The notes: generated from the sequence alone by a model not told the origin. 42,723 bases of DNA from Comamonas sp. KCTC 72670 (GCA_014656495.1 BNCN01000015.1:166694-209416); one strand, 5' to 3'; counted from the stretch's first letter, positions 16,657 to 25,053 are shown. Numbers and translations: made by a program.

Positions 16657-18102
16657 CTACGGCGCGGTGTAGTCGATGTCCACGTCGATCATCGCGCCGG
16701 TGTAGCCGTGCACCCTGACGTACACCTTCGACTGGCCCGCGGGCACCGTGAGGTCGCAGACCTCATGGGGACCCACGATGTACGGGCGGCAGTCATACGT
16801 ATCGAACGTGGGCGGCGCGCCGAAGCGCACGTAGAGGTCGGGGTCATCCGTCTCCTCGCCCAGGCCTCGCATGTCCACCCGGAACTGCGTCCCGGGCTTC
16901 ACGTCATAGGTACCGAAGTCACGGTAGGTGCCCTGCGCCACGTAGGTGGACCACTGCGCCCAGCGCGGCCCCGTGGTGAACCCCGAGAACGGCACATACC
17001 GGATGTTCAAGTGGAAGAAAGGGTCTGCGCCATAACCAGGGACCATGACGTAGGCGGTGTTCACGCCCGCGGGCACGACGAGGGTGCAGCGCTCTTGGGC
17101 GGAATACTCATACGGACGGCAGTCCCATGCCTCCAGCGTGGGAGACGCACCGAAGCGGACGTAGAGGTCCGGATCCCCCGTGCCCGTCATCTCCACGTCG
17201 AACGTCGACCCAGGCGCCACGGAGAAAGGGCTGTAATGGACGATGCCTGGCTCCCAAGTCGAGCCGGAGAGCGTCTCCGTCACGTACACGAAGCCATAGA
17301 GCGCCCGGGCGCCGTCGATGTCCTTCTGCGTCAGCACCAGGTCCCCCGTCTGGGTGCCGCTGCAGCTCGGGTAGTGCATGACGGACGCGGCGTCGTAGGT
17401 CGTCAGCGCGCGCCAGTTGTTGTCCTCGAAGCACCCCGTGACCTGCGTCCGGGTGTGCTCGTGACGAAAGCCGAGCGCGTGGCCCAATTCGTGGCGGGTG
17501 ATGCCCGCCAAGGTCCACGTGCCCGTGGGTCCGAAGGCGCTGTTGTCGAAGAGCAGACTCCGGTCCGGGCGCGCATGGCTCGGAAAGAAGGCACGCGCGA
17601 GGTACTGGCCGAACACGTTGACGGGGCGCACGTCGAACACCACGCGGTCGTTGAGGGCGTCACACGCCGAATCCTCCGCGCTCACGTGAAGGAACTTCAC
17701 ATCCGCCGCGGCCTCCCACGCCGCGGTCGCCGTGGCCATCGCCTCCACCACCCTGGCATGGCGGGTGCCGAAGGCGGTGCTCACGCAATAGGTGAGGCTC
17801 CGCTTCTGCGTGTCGCTCCACTTCGCGTCCTGGCCGCCCACGTTGTGGACGATGAGCTGCCCGCTCCGGACGCTGTTCTCGTAGAACTCCCGGAGCAGCG
17901 CCTCGGACAGCACCGGCACGTCACCATCGACGATGAAGATGCCCGTGTCCGGCTCCTGATACACCTGCGCGCGGAACTCCTCCCAGGACAGCCCCTGCCC
18001 CAGGGGGGCCTCGGGAGCGGGGGTGAAGCCATTCCCGTCGCCACAACCGGCGGCGAGCAGGACCAGGCCCGAGAGGGCGCCAACGAACGGGGACCGAGAC
18101 AT
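16657..18102 (-). CDS. astacin/M57-like secreted metalloprotease lipoprotein with two PPC-like domains
   Basis: A 481-residue lipoprotein metalloprotease. The ATG at 18102 has AAGGAG five bases upstream; the open frame continues further but without a start signal. A lipobox (VLLAAGC, Cys near residue 17) marks export and lipidation. The zinc site is HELGHALGFRHEH with ligands His204, His208 and His214 and catalytic Glu205. The Met-turn is SVMHYP with Met242. This combination is the metzincin signature closest to astacins (HExxHxxGFxHE), and myxobacterial relatives are often called M57. Two C-terminal pre-peptidase-like beta domains follow, each with DPDLYVRFG, a CRPY Cys and a second Cys. A prodomain-like part (residues 18-110) precedes the catalytic domain. 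Likely acts outside the cell in predation or matrix turnover. Confidence 0.9.
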   Translation of the reverse strand: MSRSPFVGALSGLVLLAAGCGDGNGFTPAPEAPLGQGLSWEEFRAQVYQEPDTGIFIVDGDVPVLSEALLREFYENSVRSGQLIVHNVGGQDAKWSDTQKRSLTYCVSTAFGTRHARVVEAMATATAAWEAAADVKFLHVSAEDSACDALNDRVVFDVRPVNVFGQYLARAFFPSHARPDRSLLFDNSAFGPTGTWTLAGITRHELGHALGFRHEHTRTQVTGCFEDNNWRALTTYDAASVMHYPSCSGTQTGDLVLTQKDIDGARALYGFVYVTETLSGSTWEPGIVHYSPFSVAPGSTFDVEMTGTGDPDLYVRFGASPTLEAWDCRPYEYSAQERCTLVVPAGVNTAYVMVPGYGADPFFHLNIRYVPFSGFTTGPRWAQWSTYVAQGTYRDFGTYDVKPGTQFRVDMRGLGEETDDPDLYVRFGAPPTFDTYDCRPYIVGPHEVCDLTVPAGQSKVYVRVHGYTGAMIDVDIDYTAP

Positions 18103-18270
18103 GAAGCTCCTTGCTGCGATGCGGGGTCGTGACCCACGGCATCGTCTCAGCACCCAGGCTTCGTCATGAATTCTAGTTTCCTGGCGAATCCTACTTCTGC
18201 CCGGCTCCCCCAGGGGCTCCCGCTCGGCGACACGTTCGGGTAAGGGGCGCGGCCCCGCGGCGCCGGGCCC

Positions 18271-18309
18271 CAAAAGAAACGGGCGGCCATCCCGTGAGGG
18301 AGGCCGCCC
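18271..18309 (-). terminator. intrinsic terminator of the second metalloprotease gene
   Basis: On the minus strand an eight-base stem GGGCGGCC/GGCCGCCC (18302-18309 and 18281-18288), with extra partial pairing in the 13-base loop, is followed at once by GTTTCTTTT. It lies 27 bases after the stop of the 18337-19821 gene. It is the only hairpin in the window with a good T-tract. Confidence 0.8.
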
Positions 18310-18336
18310 GCCGTTCACGTCACACCCAGGCCAGGA

Positions 18337-19821
18337 CTACGGCTTGGTGTAGGTGATGGTCAGGTTGTAGGTGCCGCTCGCGTAGCCACGCACCATCACG
18401 TGCGCGCTGGTCTGGCCCGCGGGCACCGTGAGGTCGCACGTCTCGTTGGCGCCGCTGGCGTACGGGCGGCAGTTGTACGACGACGTGGTGGGCGCGGCGC
18501 CCCACCGGACGTAGAGGTCCGGATCACCCGTGCCCGTCATCACGACCTTGAAGCTGGTGCCAGGCGCCACGCTGAAGGAGCCAACCTGGACGTTGCTGCC
18601 GGTCGCCACGCTGCCGGAGCGCGTCTCCGTGGTCACGCCGCCACCGGTGCCCCGGGGCGCCAGGTAGTCCACCGTCAGGCTGAACGTCGCGGTGGCGTAG
18701 CCGTTCACCATGACGTACGCGGAGGTCACGCCCGCGGGAACCTCGAGGGTGCAGACCTCCTCGGAGGTGCCACCGAGGTACGGGCGGCAGTTGTACGCCG
18801 TCGTGGTGGGCGCGCTGCCGAACCGGACGTAGAGGTCCGGATCACCCGACGTGCTCGTGCGACGCAGCCGCGCGGTGAAGGTCGAGCCCGGCACCACGGT
18901 GAAGGGACCCTGGTTGAAGTTCCCACCCGTCGCGACGCTGCCCGTGAAGGTCTCCGTCTTGGGGTCGCCTTCCGGGGGCGGCGGGGGCGGCGGGGGCGGC
19001 TCACCGTTCGGCGTGCCGTAGAGCGCCTGGATGCCCTCGACGTCCCTCGCCGTCAGGACCAGGTCCCCGCTCTGGGTGCCGTTGCAGTGCGGGTAGTGCA
19101 TGACGGAGGCGCCGTCGTAGGCCGTCAGCGCGCGCCAGTTGTTGTCCTCGAAGCACGTGCGCGCCTCGGGGCGGGTGTGCTCGTGGCGGAAGCCGAGCAC
19201 GTGGCCCAGCTCGTGGCGCGTCACACCTTCCAGCGTCCAGACACCCATGGGCCCGAACGCGCTGTTGTCGAAGAGCACGTTGCTGTTGGCGCGCGCGTCA
19301 CCCGGGAAGAAGGCGCGGGCGATGTACTGGCCGTTCACGTTGATGGGGCGCACATCGAACAGCACGTTGTTGTTGCTGGCGGTGCAGTTCGTGTCCTGCG
19401 CCGTCACGTGAACGAACTTCACGTTCCCGGCGCTCTCCCAGGCCGCCGTCGCGGAGGCCATCGCCTGGACCACCCGGTTGTAGTTGCTGCCGAAGGTCGT
19501 GCTCACGCAGTAGGTGAGGTTCAGCTTCCGCGTGTCGCTCCACTTCGCGTCCTGGCCGCCCACGCGGTGGACGATGAGCTGCCCGTTCCGGACGTTGTTC
19601 TCATAGAACTCGCGCAGGTGCTTCTCGGTCGCGAACGTCGTGTCCCCGTCGGCGATGAAGATGCCGGTCTCGGGCTCCTGGTACACCAGGGAGAGGAACT
19701 CCTCCCACGACATTCCCTGACCCACGACCTCGTCGGAAGCAGGGGTGGTGACATCGCCGCCGCCGCAACCGGCGAGCAGCGCCAGGCCCGTGAGGGCGCC
19801 GACGAACTTGGACTGTGACAT
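18337..19821 (-). CDS. astacin/M57-like secreted metalloprotease lipoprotein, paralogue with proline linker
   Basis: A 494-residue paralogue of the neighbouring protease. The ATG at 19821 follows AAGGA by six bases. A lipobox (LALLAGC) is at residues 11-17. The zinc motif HELGHVLGFRHEH has ligands His203, His207 and His213 with Glu204, and the Met-turn is SVMHYP (Met241). The N-terminal propeptide-like region shares the GQGMSWEEF and QEPETGIFI blocks with the paralogue. After the catalytic domain comes a run of nine prolines, then two PPC-type domains with DPDLYVRFG or DPDLYVRWG and a YNCRPY Cys motif. The two catalytic domains are close in sequence but the linkers and tails differ, which points to tandem duplication followed by divergence. 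Likely secreted and active on protein substrates. Confidence 0.9.
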   Translation of the reverse strand: MSQSKFVGALTGLALLAGCGGGDVTTPASDEVVGQGMSWEEFLSLVYQEPETGIFIADGDTTFATEKHLREFYENNVRNGQLIVHRVGGQDAKWSDTRKLNLTYCVSTTFGSNYNRVVQAMASATAAWESAGNVKFVHVTAQDTNCTASNNNVLFDVRPINVNGQYIARAFFPGDARANSNVLFDNSAFGPMGVWTLEGVTRHELGHVLGFRHEHTRPEARTCFEDNNWRALTAYDGASVMHYPHCNGTQSGDLVLTARDVEGIQALYGTPNGEPPPPPPPPPEGDPKTETFTGSVATGGNFNQGPFTVVPGSTFTARLRRTSTSGDPDLYVRFGSAPTTTAYNCRPYLGGTSEEVCTLEVPAGVTSAYVMVNGYATATFSLTVDYLAPRGTGGGVTTETRSGSVATGSNVQVGSFSVAPGTSFKVVMTGTGDPDLYVRWGAAPTTSSYNCRPYASGANETCDLTVPAGQTSAHVMVRGYASGTYNLTITYTKP

Positions 19822-20119
19822 GGACATCCTTGTTGGGATGAGTGGTTCACAGCCGACCAAGCAGCCGCCGTGCCAGAATCCAAGTCATTGCCGTTATTCA
19901 GATTTTTTATCGGCTCCGGGTTCAACGCGGTGCGCTGGGGCTCCAGGGCCTACCGCCTTTTCGTAAAGAGCTTTGACGTTTCCACCTCAAAGCCAAGCAG
20001 TTCTAAGTGCTTACCCGTAGGCATGAGACTGAACTCAAATCAGTCACTCCGTCTGATTCCAGGACACCCGCGCAATCTGCCTGCCCTGGAAAGCGACAAT
20101 TTGAACGGAAGCCTCGTCG
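19822..20119. other. AT-richer intergenic region
   Basis: About 300 bases without a gene, between the repeat-rich lipoprotein stop (20120) and the metalloprotease start (19821). Base composition is clearly more AT-rich than the genes on either side; for example GATTTTTTATC stands at about 19901-19911. It should hold the metalloprotease promoter, but I see no confident -35/-10 pair. No hairpin with a T-run and no small gene was found. Confidence 0.55.
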
Positions 20120-21931
20120 CTAGAGCCCCACCAGCGTCTCGGGGCGGTTGAGGCCCCGGGCGCGGCCCAGCGGCTGGAGGATGTCCTGCGGGGGCCCGTC
20201 CGCGGTGAGCAGGAGCGCGCGCACGGCGGTCTCCACCACGTCCTCGGCGCCGGGGCGGACCATGCCGCGGCGGGCGTCCTCCACGCGCTTGCCGCGGTAG
20301 GCGTCGAAGCGCTCCTTCACCTTGAGGGCCAGGTCCGCCACGGCCTTGTCGCCCACCTCCACGCGCAGCTCCAGCTCGTTGCGCAGCTGCACGGGGTCGG
20401 CGAGCACGCCGTACCGGTCATAGCCCTTGTGCGCGGTGTCCTCGTGCACCACCGCGTAGTCATGCGTGTTGGGCGCCACCACCTGCCCCTCCTTCAGCAG
20501 GTCCCGCATCACCGCGGTGACGGAGGCCGTCACGGTGAGCCGGTGGAGCTGCACGTCGAACACGAACTCCGAGTACATGGGCTCCTCCACGGTGATGGGC
20601 TCGCGGAAGGTGGTGTCCCGGTGGCGCTGCACCTCGGTGCGCTGGGCCTCCGCCTTGTCCAGCGCGGCCTCCAGCGCCTTCTCCTTGTCCAGCGACGCGG
20701 CGACCTTCGCCACCAGCAGCAGCTCCTCGGCGACACAGGACTTGGCGTTGCACCGCGACGGGTTGCACTCGCTGGGGAACTCCCCCCGGCGCGTCTCGCG
20801 CGCGGCCTCGCCACACTCCTGCAGGGCCTCGCGGCACTCCCGGCGCTCGCGCTCCCGGCAGCGCTCGGCGGCCACGCGCACCATGTTCAGCTCCGCCTGC
20901 ATGCGCAGGTACTCGCGCAGCGCCGTGGCCTGCTTGCGCTCGACGTCCTCCAGGGCGCGCTCGGACTGCAGCAGCTTGCCCTCGAAGCCCGCGCGGCGCG
21001 GGTTGGGCACGGAGCGGTTTCCGGCCAGGTAGCGCTGCGTGCGCTGCGACTCCTCCACCACCTGCAGCGGCAACACCCGCTCCAGCGCCAGGTCCAGCCG
21101 CACGCCCTCGCGGCCCTCCGGGGCCTCCGTCACCACGCGCAGGGGCAGCTTCGTGGGGAGCATGGACGCCAGCCGCCCGGCCGCCAGCCGCTGCGCCACG
21201 TCCGGCGCTCCGGCCCGGTCCTCCACGGGCGTGGCCACCACGAGGAAGGCCACCTCGTCCCGCAGCTTCTGGCGCACGGCCTCGGCCCGCTCACGCGCCG
21301 CCGTGGCCCCCACGCGCTCCTGGTCCGCGCGGACGTACGCCACCAGCGCGTTGCCCAACTTGCCGGACTTCTCCAGGTCGCCGCCGGTGGTGAACCAGCG
21401 CCTCGCCCAGGCCACCTGCACCCCGTCCACACCCCGTTTCGCGGCCGCGTGGTCCGGCGCCACCGACAGCACGGCGTCGAACTCGGCCCGAGCGTCCTGG
21501 AGCCGCTCCGCCTTGAGCGCCACGTTGCCCGCGGCCACGCGCGCATCCAGCGTCTCGCTCAACAGCTCGCGCGCGGACACGTTGTCCCCGTTGAGCTCCA
21601 ACGCGCGCACCAGCAGCTTCATGGCGCCATCCAGGTTCCCCTCGGCGTGCACGGAGCGCGCCTCCGCGAGCACCACCTCGCTCCAGGCCTGTCGCACCTT
21701 GCCCAGCTTCACCTTGACCTCGGAGGCCTCCGGGTCCGCGGCCAGCGCGCGCAGGTACGCCGCCTCCGCGTCCGCCCACTTCTGCTCCTGGCTGGCCAGG
21801 TCTCCCTCCTTCACCGCGCGGGAGAAGGCGGAGCACCCCGCCAGGACGAGCGCCAGCGCCAGGGCCAGGGCCCCCAGCCAGGGACGAGAGGGAGCGGGTG
21901 CGGGACGGAGGCCTCGGACGAACGCGTTCAC
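20120..21931 (-). CDS. TPR-like repeat lipoprotein with coiled-coil centre, function unknown
   Basis: A 603-residue predicted lipoprotein. The GTG at 21931 is chosen because it gives a signal of normal length; the frame stays open to an ATG at 21997, which would add 22 unlikely residues. The signal core ALALALALVLAGC ends in a lipobox (Cys near residue 33). Residues about 40-190 contain TPR-like helical repeats (WADAEAAYLRALAADPEA, DGAMKLLVRALELNGDN, QDARAEFDAVLSVAPDH). A beta-like domain follows, then a Cys-rich coiled coil (RCRERERRECREALQECGE, then ECNPSRCNAKSCV). The C-terminal part contains a strand-rich domain (EFVFDVQLHRLTVTASV). The four-Cys cluster could be disulfide-linked in the periplasm. 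Function unknown; probably an envelope assembly or scaffold protein. Confidence 0.8.
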   Translation of the reverse strand: MNAFVRGLRPAPAPSRPWLGALALALALVLAGCSAFSRAVKEGDLASQEQKWADAEAAYLRALAADPEASEVKVKLGKVRQAWSEVVLAEARSVHAEGNLDGAMKLLVRALELNGDNVSARELLSETLDARVAAGNVALKAERLQDARAEFDAVLSVAPDHAAAKRGVDGVQVAWARRWFTTGGDLEKSGKLGNALVAYVRADQERVGATAARERAEAVRQKLRDEVAFLVVATPVEDRAGAPDVAQRLAAGRLASMLPTKLPLRVVTEAPEGREGVRLDLALERVLPLQVVEESQRTQRYLAGNRSVPNPRRAGFEGKLLQSERALEDVERKQATALREYLRMQAELNMVRVAAERCRERERRECREALQECGEAARETRRGEFPSECNPSRCNAKSCVAEELLLVAKVAASLDKEKALEAALDKAEAQRTEVQRHRDTTFREPITVEEPMYSEFVFDVQLHRLTVTASVTAVMRDLLKEGQVVAPNTHDYAVVHEDTAHKGYDRYGVLADPVQLRNELELRVEVGDKAVADLALKVKERFDAYRGKRVEDARRGMVRPGAEDVVETAVRALLLTADGPPQDILQPLGRARGLNRPETLVGL

Positions 21932-22138
21932 GCCCGCATCTTCGGGGAAAGCCTCCACCGGGTGAAGACTCGGGACGTCCTCCCGCCCGGCCGCCATCCA
22001 GGGGCTCGCCGGACAACGGGGGGCGTCCGCAAAACGCGCGCGCCCCTCGCAATCCCTGTCCTGCCTGAATGCCCCTACTCAGCGTGACAGGGATTACGAT
22101 GTAGGTTTTTCAACAGGCACGGATTCTTGCGACGTGGG

Positions 22139-22166
22139 TTGCGTAAGTCCAAAATGAGTCTATATA
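22139..22166 (+). promoter_or_regulatory. candidate upstream promoter TTGCGT-N16-TATATA
   Basis: In the AT-rich spacer before the roadblock-type gene, TTGCGT (22139-22144) and TATATA (22161-22166) are separated by 16 bases. It is weaker than the second candidate (22207-22236) closer to the gene, and could be an alternative promoter for the same gene. Confidence 0.35.
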
Positions 22167-22196
22167 GCCCCACCTCTTGGGGAATCCCTGAGTTAT

Positions 22197-22236
22197 TACA
22201 GTGTAGTTGCGATGCTGCGATGTAACTGTATATATT
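22197..22236 (+). promoter_or_regulatory. candidate promoter with a dyad around its -35 box
   Basis: TTGCGA (22207-22212) and TATATT (22231-22236) are 18 bases apart, close to the sigma-70 layout, and the predicted start near 22243 lies about 50 bases before the roadblock-type gene. A dyad TACAGT (22197-22202) / ACTGTA (22225-22230) brackets the -35 box and abuts the -10 box, and a near direct repeat GCGATG lies between. This is what an operator for a dimeric regulator would look like; the factor is unknown. Confidence 0.5.
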
Positions 22237-22295
22237 CACCCCGTTCGTCGCCTCCGAGTCGCACTGTCACCCTGGAGCATTCTGGACCCGTCCCC

Positions 22296-23165
22296 ATGGA
22301 ACTCGCTCCCCGCACGCCGAGCCCCGCTCCCCGCCAGGTCGTACGGACCGTGCTGCACGAGGCCCTGGAGAGCAAACTCGGTGGGGAGGTGGTTGTCAGG
22401 TCCACCACCGTGTCCGGGCGGATCTTCGTCGTCGCGCGGAAGGTGGCCTGGGCGGTCCTCAACAGCCCGGGGGCGCTCAACTTCTCCACGGTCCTCATCC
22501 GGGACCAGGTGGTGAGCCGCGAGGACGTGGAGCAGGTGGTGGCGGAGTGCCGTCAGAATGGCGGCAACTTCTGCGAGACGCTGGTGGCGTGGGGACTGGT
22601 TCCCCGGGACACGATGCGCGACATGCTGCGCCGGCACATGTCGGAGCAGCTCGAGGCGCTGCTGTCCCTCACGGACGCGCAGGCCCTCTTCGTCCCCCAG
22701 CCGCGCACCTACTCCAGTCAGCTGACGTATGGCCTGGATGAGTTGATTTCCGCGGCCCCGAAGCCGTCCACCCTCCAACCCCCAGTAGAAAGCGACGTCA
22801 TGGCGAACGTGAAGCAGTCCCTGGAAGAGACGCTGAAGATCGAAGGGGCCTTCGCGGCCTGCCTGGCGGACTCGAAGAGCGGCATGTGCCTGGGCAGCGT
22901 CGGTGGCAACGCCGCCTTCAACATCGAGACGGCGGCCGCGGCCAACACCGAGGTGGTGCGCGCCAAGATGAAGGCGATGAGCCTCCTGGGCATCAAGGAC
23001 CGCATCGAGGACATCCTCATCACGCTCGGCGAGCAGTACCACCTCATCCGGCCGCTGGGGACCAAGGAGGGCCTGTTCCTCTACGTGGCCCTGCACCGCT
23101 CCAGCGCGAACCTCGCCATGGCGCGCTTCAAGCTGTCCGACATCGAGAAGTCGCTGCAGGTGTGA
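22296..23165 (+). CDS. roadblock/LC7-type protein with DUF4388-like N-terminus, 289 residues
   Basis: A 289-residue cytosolic protein with two parts. The N-terminal part (residues 1-150) is alpha/beta with FSTVLIRDQVVSREDVEQVV and resembles the DUF4388/PATAN-type modules found in myxobacterial signalling. The C-terminal 120 residues (from ANVKQSLEETLKIEGAFAAC) have the layout of a roadblock/LC7 domain: helix, two strands around SKSGMCLGSVGG, a long helix (IETAAAANTEVVRAKMKAM), then strands EDILITLGEQYHLIRPL and LFLYVALHR. Roadblock proteins of this type regulate small Ras-like GTPases such as MglA, which drives polarity in myxobacteria; here no GTPase gene is adjacent. The ATG at 22296 is used; its Shine-Dalgarno is poor. 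A promoter candidate lies upstream at 22207-22236. Confidence 0.78.
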   Translation: MELAPRTPSPAPRQVVRTVLHEALESKLGGEVVVRSTTVSGRIFVVARKVAWAVLNSPGALNFSTVLIRDQVVSREDVEQVVAECRQNGGNFCETLVAWGLVPRDTMRDMLRRHMSEQLEALLSLTDAQALFVPQPRTYSSQLTYGLDELISAAPKPSTLQPPVESDVMANVKQSLEETLKIEGAFAACLADSKSGMCLGSVGGNAAFNIETAAAANTEVVRAKMKAMSLLGIKDRIEDILITLGEQYHLIRPLGTKEGLFLYVALHRSSANLAMARFKLSDIEKSLQV

Positions 23166-23185
23166 GCAGCCTCTCTGGCGGATGA

Positions 23186-23213
23186 GCGCCCGCCCGCCTC
23201 ACGGGCGGGGCGC
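23186..23213 (+). terminator. 3'-end hairpin of the roadblock-type gene
   Basis: A GC-only stem (GCGCCCGCCCG at 23186-23196 with CGGGCGGGGCGC at 23202-23213, one bulged base) and a five-base loop stand 21 bases after the stop codon. No T-run follows. Probably a 3'-end or attenuator-type hairpin; Rho-independent activity is uncertain. Confidence 0.5.
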
Positions 23214-23399
23214 CCCGCCGGCCTCTGGACGCGCCCGGGCGACCGCGCGCGACAGTCCCCTCCTCGTTAGAGAGTGCGGTCCCTCCTGCTGGACACCGTG
23301 CGGTCCACCTGCCGGGTGGCCCCGGGCGCGCCGGGAATGACGCGGCGCAACGGCGGGTAGAGGAATGACACGTCCCATGAGGGGGGCAAGAGAGGCACC

Positions 23400-23636
23400 A
23401 TGTCCTGTCCACAGCCACGACCCACCGAGTTCCGCCCTCCGATGCGGGCCGAGTCCTTCTCCATCGACGAGCACCGCAACGTGCACTGCCGCTTCTACGG
23501 TGGCTGCATCGACGTCGCGGTGAAGAAGGACTGGGATAGCTTCACCTGCGCCAAGTGCCCGCTCTTCCACGAGGACCGCGCGCCCGGCGCCAGCAGCTAC
23601 GCGTTCAACCAGCCCGCGGACCCGGGCCGGCCCTAG
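23400..23636 (+). CDS. Cys-rich miniprotein, 78 residues
   Basis: A 78-residue soluble protein with four cysteines in the pattern Cys30-x5-Cys36-x13-Cys50-x2-Cys53 (HCRFYGGC and TCAKCPLF), suited to a single zinc or Fe-S site. AGAGG stands four bases before the ATG at 23400. The C-terminal 15 residues are Gly/Pro-rich and probably unstructured. It sits alone between the roadblock-type gene and the HD-like gene, with about 230 bases upstream and 180 downstream. No family recognised, but the conserved-looking aromatic and Cys core makes it a credible gene. Confidence 0.72.
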   Translation: MSCPQPRPTEFRPPMRAESFSIDEHRNVHCRFYGGCIDVAVKKDWDSFTCAKCPLFHEDRAPGASSYAFNQPADPGRP

Positions 23637-23818
23637 GCGCCGTGCCTCCAGGCTCCGGCGGCACGCGCTCCCCTGGGACGAGGAGCGCGTCCGGCCCGGA
23701 GCCTTCGTTGACCACCCCACGTCGTCCGGGACTCCCGGAGGGAGTAGGCACGCGGGGCCCCTGACGCCAGCTTGGGCGCGACCTGCACGGGCGACCCTCC
23801 GCCTGCCGGGAGGCCGCC

Positions 23819-24700
23819 ATGCTGCGCCAGCTCCTGCTCTCCGACTTCAGGGCCGAGGGCCCCTCCGCAGGCCATGGCTGGCTCCTGGTGCAGCGGGAGT
23901 TTCCTTCCGTGCAGATCGCACCGCTGTCGGCGGGACGCGGCGCGCGGGTGCTCCCCCTGGACGCGGCCGAATGGAACGCGCAGTCCTTCGACCCGCTGGC
24001 CTGGGACGGCCGCATCCTGGACGCCGCCGAGAGCACCGAATGGCTGGCCATTCACCTGGAGGGCGCCAGCCGCGAGGCGCTCGTGGTGGCCGCGCTCGAA
24101 ATCCTGACGCGATATCAATGTCTGATTGCGCGCGCCAACGCGGCCTCGTCCACGCCCGCCTTCCGCCGGCTGTTGGCCAGACACCGCGCCTCGCATGACT
24201 TGAAACACCCGGGCTCGCGCGCGGACTTCTACCGGGCGTTGGACACCTGGCAGTGGGTGCTGCGGCTGCGGCCGGAAGCGGACGCCTCCGTCCAGGCGGC
24301 GGCGCTCCTCCACGCGGCGGAACAGCCCGCGCCGGAGCCCCGGGCCTTCGACCGGGCGCACCCGGCGCGCGGCGCGGACCGGCCAGCGCGGATTCTGGAG
24401 GAAGCGGGCGCCGATGACGCCCTCTGCCGCCGGGTGCGGGAGCTGGTGACGGGCGGCGGCCCCGCGGGCAACGCCAGGGACGTGGCGCTGCTGGAGGCCG
24501 CGGACGCGCTGTCCTTCTTCGCGCGGGACGCCTCGGCGTTCTCCCGCGAGACGGCCCCGGAGCACCGCCGCCGCCACGTGGCGCGCACGCTCGCGCGCCT
24601 GCGGCCCGAACACCTGCCCTGGCTGGGACAGGTGCGCGTGGCCCCGGGCATGCGCGCGCAGCTCGAGTCCCTGCTGGGCGCGGTCTTCCGGCCTGGCTAG
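23819..24700 (+). CDS. degenerate HD-domain (DUF4202-like) protein, 293 residues
   Basis: A 293-residue soluble protein with GGAGG five bases before the ATG. The C-terminal 170 residues follow the layout of an HD-fold phosphohydrolase of the DUF4202 type: ALDTWQWVLRLRPEADASVQ then AALLHAAEQ where an HD pair is expected (His present, Asp replaced by Ala); a second conserved His in DRAHPARGAD; and DVALLEAADALSFFA, where the final conserved Asp of the fold is kept. The HE-type pair after LVxx is missing (LVTGGG). The metal site therefore looks incomplete and the protein may be a ligand-binding remnant. The N-terminal 100 residues are unrecognised. Its stop shares a CTAG palindrome with the stop of the convergent gene at 24697. 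Confidence 0.72.
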   Translation: MLRQLLLSDFRAEGPSAGHGWLLVQREFPSVQIAPLSAGRGARVLPLDAAEWNAQSFDPLAWDGRILDAAESTEWLAIHLEGASREALVVAALEILTRYQCLIARANAASSTPAFRRLLARHRASHDLKHPGSRADFYRALDTWQWVLRLRPEADASVQAAALLHAAEQPAPEPRAFDRAHPARGADRPARILEEAGADDALCRRVRELVTGGGPAGNARDVALLEAADALSFFARDASAFSRETAPEHRRRHVARTLARLRPEHLPWLGQVRVAPGMRAQLESLLGAVFRPG

Positions 24701-24900
24701 GTGTGCACCGCGCGGTCCGTGGGGTCGCCCAGCCGGTCATTCATGGTGACGTCCCCCGTCAACCCCGCCGCCCGCTGACGCTCGGTCAGCTCGCGCAGGT
24801 TGCGCTCCTGCTTGTTGCCGAAGGCCCCGCCCAGAATCACAGCCATGATGAGGACGGCGAAGATGACGACTCCCAGAATCGTGGCGCCAAGGATTTCCAT
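24697..24900 (-). CDS. small single-helix membrane protein, 67 residues
   Basis: A 67-residue protein with one hydrophobic helix at the N-terminus (about residues 3-24, ILGATILGVVIFAVLIMAVILGG), then a charged, soluble part (NKQERNLRELTERQRAAG) and an acidic-basic end. AAGGTG lies upstream of the ATG at 24900. The stop codon (24697-24699) overlaps the stop of the convergent HD-like gene in a CTAG palindrome. Possibly a membrane anchor or small regulator; no family recognised. Confidence 0.65.
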   Translation of the reverse strand: MEILGATILGVVIFAVLIMAVILGGAFGNKQERNLRELTERQRAAGLTGDVTMNDRLGDPTDRAVHT

Positions 24901-25024
24901 GGGCTGACACACCTTTCGAGCAGGGACCGCGCCCTCCTGCACGCGGCCACGTGAGCTTCATCCCCTCAAGGTGTGTCTTCCCGCCGCTCGCGGCGCCGGC
25001 TCCCTGGACGCCCCCGGCCCGTCC

Positions 25025-25051
25025 GTCCGCGTGCCCGGCGGGCAGGCGGAC
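25025..25051 (-). terminator. 3'-end hairpin of the signalling operon
   Basis: GTCCGCGTGCCC (25025-25036) and GGGCAGGCGGAC (25040-25051) form a 12-base stem with one mismatch and a three-base loop, two bases after the stop of the REC-kinase gene (25054). No T-run follows on the minus strand. Confidence 0.5.
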
Positions 25052-25053
25052 AG

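Noticed and set aside
14983..18132. Very long plus-strand open frame across the transferase, permease and metalloprotease genes
   Set aside because: It lies opposite three well-supported genes with recognisable motifs; its composition (His/Arg/Gly/Gln) is that of an antisense shadow.
18977..19002. Possible tandem DNA repeat of GGCGG and GGGGGC units
   Set aside because: It is the codon pattern of the nine-proline linker in the metalloprotease and needs no separate explanation.
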